In this document: positions 34,726 to 37,988 of the stretch, one piece after another
Layout of the letters: each line of letters opens with the position of its first letter
How positions within the stretch are numbered: position 1 is the first letter of the stretch
Assembly: GCF_016900655.1 (NCBI RefSeq)
Contig: NZ_JACJKH010000029.1
Location: 1 to 37,988, forward strand
Origin: Drancourtella massiliensis
GTDB taxonomy: Bacteria > Bacillota > Clostridia > Lachnospirales > Lachnospiraceae
Length of the DNA stretch: 37,988 bases
Direction of reading: 5' to 3'
Translations under genes and position numbers: made by a program
The notes under the pieces: model-generated
What the model saw: only the letters and a program-made list of their open reading frames with translations
Told to the model about the DNA's origin: nothing
Databases searched by the model: none

Positions 34726-35339
34726 ACGTTTTCTCCTGCTAAGATTTTATAAATCGGCGTTAGTCCTTCGTCCTGTAAGAATGTCTTCATTGCATCACTT
34801 ACAATTGGACGTACAATCTCTCTTGTTGTACCTGATTCTGAAATAAACTCAGCTTCCTTCAAAATATGTTTGTAATTATCTCGAACTTTGATCACTGCTG
34901 CATCTGACCACTTCGCAATTCTTTCATCAGATTCCTGCAGTCTATGAACAAATCCAATAAGATCACTGTCAAACAATTCTGAGACTCCCAGGATCATTTT
35001 TTCTCGGAAGATGTTGTTCATAAATTCATAAAATGTACGGTCAGTAAGCATTACCAAAACAATGCAGAGTTGCTTCTGTGTCATTGCATCCTGAGATGTG
35101 AAGAAATCAAGAAACTCTTCGTTTACCGCCTTCACTCGTCTCGCCGTAACAACACGAATATTATCCGCACGGCTTGAAGATGCAGCATTAAAAATATTCT
35201 CGTTCTGGCTCAATTCTTTTATTTCATCAAGGGTTTTTCCCTCTTTTAATAGTTCAATACACTGTTTTGTTTCTCGATACCATAAAAGATCTTTGGTTCG
35301 ACAAACAAAGGGTGCTGATAATACTCTCATTTCTATCAT
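34722..35339 (-). CDS. brxA: BREX protein BrxA (DUF1819)
   Basis: The 205-residue protein fits the DUF1819/BrxA family in length, position and sequence (SQNENIFNAASSSRADNIRVVTARRVKAVNEEFLDFF contains the characteristic helical repeat region). BrxA is a small helical DNA-binding protein that begins nearly all type 1 BREX operons. It follows the Xre-type regulator by only 5 bases, with GGGGGG from the end of that gene as its ribosome binding site. It overlaps brxB by 4 bases. Confidence 0.93.
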   Translation of the reverse strand: MIEMRVLSAPFVCRTKDLLWYRETKQCIELLKEGKTLDEIKELSQNENIFNAASSSRADNIRVVTARRVKAVNEEFLDFFTSQDAMTQKQLCIVLVMLTDRTFYEFMNNIFREKMILGVSELFDSDLIGFVHRLQESDERIAKWSDAAVIKVRDNYKHILKEAEFISESGTTREIVRPIVSDAMKTFLQDEGLTPIYKILAGENV

Positions 35340-35344
35340 CTACA

Positions 35345-35611
35345 TCATTCCCCCCTTTTGCGTACAGGATTCAATTTCTTTCCTCGCTCATGTCTCTTTT
35401 TATATTCTTCATCTGGAAGGATTTCCATTATGTCTCCAACATCACACTTTAAAGCCAGACAAATTTTATTAAGCACATCTGTGGTAACCCTCTCATCTTT
35501 TCCGAGTGCAGCTAACGCATTAGTTGTAATTCCAGATACCTCTCTTAGTTCTGTCTTATTCATATTTCTATCAATTAACTGTATCCAAAGTTTGCGATAA
35601 CTGATTGCCAT
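35345..35611 (-). CDS. Xre/Cro-family regulator heading the BREX operon
   Basis: The 88-residue protein is one helix-turn-helix domain (MNKTELREVSGITTNALAAL, then VTTDVLNKICLALKCDVGDI) with a basic C-terminus, typical of small Cro/C-I regulators. The ATG at 35611 is preferred over a longer frame to 35641 because GAGGT lies 7 bases before it. Being the first gene of the BREX transcript, with twin 12-bp repeats around the promoter, it probably represses its own operon. It is not a WYL-type BrxR, so BREX here seems to have two different regulators. Confidence 0.85.
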   Translation of the reverse strand: MAISYRKLWIQLIDRNMNKTELREVSGITTNALAALGKDERVTTDVLNKICLALKCDVGDIMEILPDEEYKKRHERGKKLNPVRKRGE

Positions 35612-35642
35612 GATGTCTACCTCACCACTTTCTCTGTACATG

Positions 35643-35717
35643 AAATCCTATGTCAAAATACCTTTTAAACATAAAAAACATCTTCATGTAGTATATCATA
35701 AATAAATCCTATGTCCA
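35643..35717 (-). promoter_or_regulatory. BREX operon promoter with twin 12-bp operator-like repeats
   Basis: TGGACA (35712-35717), a 16-base spacer and an extended -10, TGATATACT (hexamer 35690-35695), form the promoter. The 12-mer GACATAGGATTT occurs twice on the minus strand: at 35704-35715, overlapping the -35, and at 35643-35654, between the -10 and the start codon, 61 bases apart. The positions fit two operators for the Xre-type product of the first gene. Confidence 0.7.
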
Positions 35718-35879
35718 ATATTTGATTGAGAATATCAATATTTTATAGGAATTTCTTTTTTAATTCTATTCTAAAAATCATGTGCTTTTAGCGTGCTTCT
35801 GCTAACTTAGTACACATCTTTATTTTTCCGTGAGCAGAAAATATATAGAAGACTTTTTCACAGTAGACCAGAGCAAGTT

Positions 35880-36005
35880 TCGCCTTGAGATTCAATAACC
35901 ATTTTCATGGTCATTTCATCACAGCAACTTGTTGGGGATTCCGTTCCCCAAACCCACGGCAACAGCACCACAAGGTGCGGTCTTCGAAAGCCTTCAGCTT
36001 ATCAA
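35880..36005 (+). other. Putative transfer origin (oriT) region
   Basis: The 408 bases between the BREX regulator and mobC contain no gene. Close to mobC lie two hairpins. TTGGGGA and TCCCCAA (35932-35938 and 35945-35951) have a 6-base loop, and GCACC and GGTGC (35965-35969 and 35974-35978) have a 4-base loop. Stem-loops directly before a mobC-relaxase pair are the usual site of oriT. The nick position cannot be told from the sequence alone. Confidence 0.5.
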
Positions 36006-36019
36006 AGGGAGGAACATAT

Positions 36020-36397
36020 ATGGCAAGGCCAAAAAAACAATTACCACCGCCTAAGGACCATCAGTTGACAATTCGACTCACAAAAGATCTCTATGATGTA
36101 CTGACAGCAGATGCTGCAGCTGCAGGTCTTCCCCGAACCGAATATATCCGGCAGCTGATTACGAATCGTAAACCTGTAATCAAACAGGAAGTCGTATTCA
36201 ATGACCCGGAAATTCTGCGGATTTTCCGCAATCTCGGACACTATGGAGCGAACCTGAATCAGATTGCAAGATATCTGAATCAGGGTGGAACTATAACAAA
36301 TCAGATCTGGAAAGATATCAGAGAATGCATCGCTGAAATCTATAACATTCGTGATGCAGTAAAAGAAATGGCAGGTGAATATCGTGGCAGTCATTAA
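36020..36397 (+). CDS. mobC: MobC-family mobilization accessory protein
   Basis: The protein is 125 residues from the ATG at 36020, which has GGGAGG upstream. It begins basic (MARPKKQLPPPKDH), then shows a ribbon-helix-helix-like segment (LTIRLTKDLYDVLTADAAAA) and the MobC-type helix LGHYGANLNQIARYLNQGG. MobC proteins bind oriT and help the relaxase open it. The frame extends further upstream to 35885, but that part covers the oriT-like hairpins and has no ribosome binding site. It overlaps the relaxase start by 14 bases. Confidence 0.9.
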   Translation: MARPKKQLPPPKDHQLTIRLTKDLYDVLTADAAAAGLPRTEYIRQLITNRKPVIKQEVVFNDPEILRIFRNLGHYGANLNQIARYLNQGGTITNQIWKDIRECIAEIYNIRDAVKEMAGEYRGSH

Positions 36398-37877
36398 ACA
36401 TATTTCAATTAAAAATTCCAATTACAACGCAGCAACCGATTACCTGACAACACAGCATGACGAGTTCACTGGCAAAGCTGTTTTGGATGAACAAGGGAAT
36501 CATATTCCGCGATCAGACTTCATTCTGGAAGGGATTCACTGTGATCCGTATTCCTTCGGAGAAGAATGTGAAGAGACCAACAAACGCTTCAATAAGAATC
36601 AGACCAGGACTGAAATCAAAGCCCATCATTACATCATCAGCTTTGATCCTCGGGATCGTGATGACAATGGACTTACAACCCAACAGGCACAGGCTCTCGG
36701 GATGAAATTTGCAGAAAAAAATTTCCCTGGACACGAAGCTCTTGTCTGTACGCATCCGGATGGTCACAACTCTGCAGGCAATATTCATGTGCATATCGTG
36801 ATCAACAGTGTCCGTGCTTACGATGTTGAAAGACAGGACTTTATGGAACGGCCCGGCGATGCTCTCGCCGGACATAAACATCATGTTACAAAGAATTATC
36901 TGAAATACTTAAAATCACAGACTATGCTCATGTGTCAGCAGGAATCCTTCTATCAGGTGGATCTACTGCATCCTGCAAAGGTACGCATCACCGATCGAGA
37001 ATACTGGGCACAGCGCAGAGGGCAGGCAAAGCTGGATTCCAAAATCAAATCCTCTCCTTCACTAAGCCAACATACTACGCAATTCGAAACAGAAAAAGGA
37101 TTCCTCCGAAGAGTCATCACAGAAATTATGACGGACTCCCACTCTATGGAAGAATTTCAGAAAAAGATGTTTGAGAAATACAGTATTGAGGTCTATGAAA
37201 GCCGCGGCAGGATCAGCTACCTGCTTCCTGACAGACAGAAGCCGATTCGAGGCCGTTCTCTGGGGACAGATTTTGAAAAAGAATTCATCCAGCATTTTAT
37301 TTCTGAAAACCATATATTCGATCAAAAAAGAATTTATGAGAATATTAAAAAGTCTGAAACAAAATCCTTTTTTTCACAGACATCCCACCACAAAACAAAG
37401 CAATCTGTCCGATTGATTACAGATCTGGAAACCTGTATCAAAGCACAACAGAGCCGCGCCTATGCACAGAAGGTTAAGATCAGCAATCTACAGAAAATGG
37501 CTGATACACTGGCCTTTCTGCAGACGAATGGGATCGAAACTATGGAAGACTTACAAAAGCTTCGAACCTCATCCAAGGAACATGTAAAAGAAACTCTTGC
37601 AAAAGTTAAAATGACAGAATCCAAATTGCATATCGTCGATAAAATGTATCATGCACGTATGACCATCTTGAAGAATCGCAATGTATATAAACAATACCTG
37701 AATTCACCAAATCGCAGAGATTTCCGTGAAGAACATACTGCAGAAATCATGCTCTATGAAGCAGCCAGAAAAGAGCTTCAGGGACTCACTGGAACAAAAA
37801 AATTTCCGTCACTGAAGGATATCCAGGCAGAGCGATCTGCACTTTATCGTCAGAAAAACGCCTACTATGAAGACTAA
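36384..37877 (+). CDS. Relaxase / mobilization nuclease (MOBP-like)
   Basis: This enzyme would nick oriT and lead the DNA strand to a recipient. Translated from the GTG at 36384, with AGGTGA upstream, it reads KHISIKNSNYNAATDYL, holding candidate tyrosines Tyr14 and Tyr20. AHHYIISFDPRD follows and then the metal-binding histidines in GHNSAGNIHVHIVIN (His128, His135, His137). The 497-residue length, with a long basic coiled C-terminal half, is typical of mobilizable elements of Clostridia. No frameshift is seen, so it is probably functional. A GTG at 36375 is an alternative start. Confidence 0.92.
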   Translation: MAVIKHISIKNSNYNAATDYLTTQHDEFTGKAVLDEQGNHIPRSDFILEGIHCDPYSFGEECEETNKRFNKNQTRTEIKAHHYIISFDPRDRDDNGLTTQQAQALGMKFAEKNFPGHEALVCTHPDGHNSAGNIHVHIVINSVRAYDVERQDFMERPGDALAGHKHHVTKNYLKYLKSQTMLMCQQESFYQVDLLHPAKVRITDREYWAQRRGQAKLDSKIKSSPSLSQHTTQFETEKGFLRRVITEIMTDSHSMEEFQKKMFEKYSIEVYESRGRISYLLPDRQKPIRGRSLGTDFEKEFIQHFISENHIFDQKRIYENIKKSETKSFFSQTSHHKTKQSVRLITDLETCIKAQQSRAYAQKVKISNLQKMADTLAFLQTNGIETMEDLQKLRTSSKEHVKETLAKVKMTESKLHIVDKMYHARMTILKNRNVYKQYLNSPNRRDFREEHTAEIMLYEAARKELQGLTGTKKFPSLKDIQAERSALYRQKNAYYED

Positions 37878-37884
37878 GTCATTA

Positions 37885-37955
37885 ACCACCACTTCAAGTG
37901 GTGGTTTGCTTTTGCCCCTCCAAAGGGGCATTGTTACCGCTCACCCTACAGGGTG
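37885..37955 (+). terminator. Terminator and two further hairpins after the relaxase
   Basis: ACCACCAC and GTGGTGGT (37885-37892 and 37898-37905) form a stem with a 5-base loop followed by ttgctttt, a good intrinsic terminator 8 bases after the stop. Two short hairpins follow: GCCCCT/AGGGGC (37914-37929) and CACCCT/AGGGTG (37942-37955). Nothing else is recognised up to the window end. Confidence 0.75.
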
Positions 37956-37988
37956 GTGTCGCAAGCATTTTTACTGGTCCGCTTATAA

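Larger units (their letters stand above)
10690..37988. mobile_element. Integrative mobilizable element carrying a BREX defence island
   Basis: The element is inferred from a Tn916-type integrase and excisionase at its left end, repeats between the integrase and the chromosomal phosphatase gene, a LexA/ImmA-type control block, and an oriT-like region with mobC and relaxase genes at the right. Cargo is the BREX island. No type IV secretion genes are visible, so transfer would need a helper unless those genes lie past the window. The left edge is approximate, within about 10,680-10,750. The right edge is not seen. Tn916-type integrases prefer AT-rich targets, which fits insertion in the AT-rich phosphatase leader. 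Confidence 0.8.

Noticed and set aside
35885-36019. Longer N-terminus for MobC (45 extra residues)
   Set aside because: It covers the oriT-like hairpins, has no ribosome binding site, and the ATG at 36020 has GGGAGG.
10600-37988. CRISPR array or tRNA gene as integration site
   Set aside because: No regularly spaced repeats and no tRNA-like cloverleaf were seen; the insertion is upstream of a protein gene.

Overview
The window looks like a Clostridia (Bacillota) chromosome, most likely Lachnospiraceae. The evidence is the pyrH-frr-uppS-cdsA order, strong GGAGG-type ribosome binding sites, TTGACA/TATAAT promoters and a Tn916-type int/xis pair. No taxonomic search was possible, so genus and species are left open.

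Positions 1-10,670 are chromosomal backbone, all on the minus strand. They hold the translation/lipid operon pyrH-frr-uppS-cdsA, a four-gene envelope polysaccharide acylation cluster (SGNH hydrolase, DUF4358 protein, MBOAT acyltransferase, DHHW protein), a FliB-family lysine N-methylase, ATP-dependent PEP carboxykinase and a low-molecular-weight protein-tyrosine phosphatase.

From about 10,690 to the end of the window lies an integrated mobile element, inserted just upstream of the phosphatase gene. Its left end has repeats and palindromes, then a Tn916-like integrase and excisionase, a sigma-like protein behind a leader with competing inverted repeats, two small zinc-ribbon proteins, an ImmA/IrrE metallopeptidase and a LexA-type self-cleaving repressor with a LexA box in its own promoter. 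At the far end, on the plus strand, are an oriT-like region, a MobC-type accessory protein and a relaxase. No conjugation pore genes are seen, so it is probably an integrative mobilizable element. Its right end is outside the window or in the last few bases.

The cargo (15.5-35.6 kb, minus strand) is a defence island. A small Xre-type regulator opens a complete type 1 BREX operon: brxA-brxB-brxC-pglX-pglZ-brxL. The same transcription unit then runs into a translationally coupled, AT-rich triad (DUF262 protein without its usual nuclease domain, a HEPN protein with an intact RxxxxH motif, and a second adenine-specific DNA methyltransferase). After this comes an unusual fusion of an SGNH hydrolase with a WYL-domain regulator. 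A separately promoted ATPase with a DUF234/PD-(D/E)XK-like tail follows, and directly behind it, in the same frame, lies the stump of what looks like a SIR2-family defence gene. The island closes with an intrinsic terminator before the lexA-like gene.

The most novel parts are the DUF262-HEPN-methyltransferase triad inside the BREX unit and the SGNH-WYL fusion. The regulatory DNA is also rich: twin 12-bp repeats at the BREX promoter, 36-bp repeats around the ATPase promoter, and alternative stems before the sigma-like gene.
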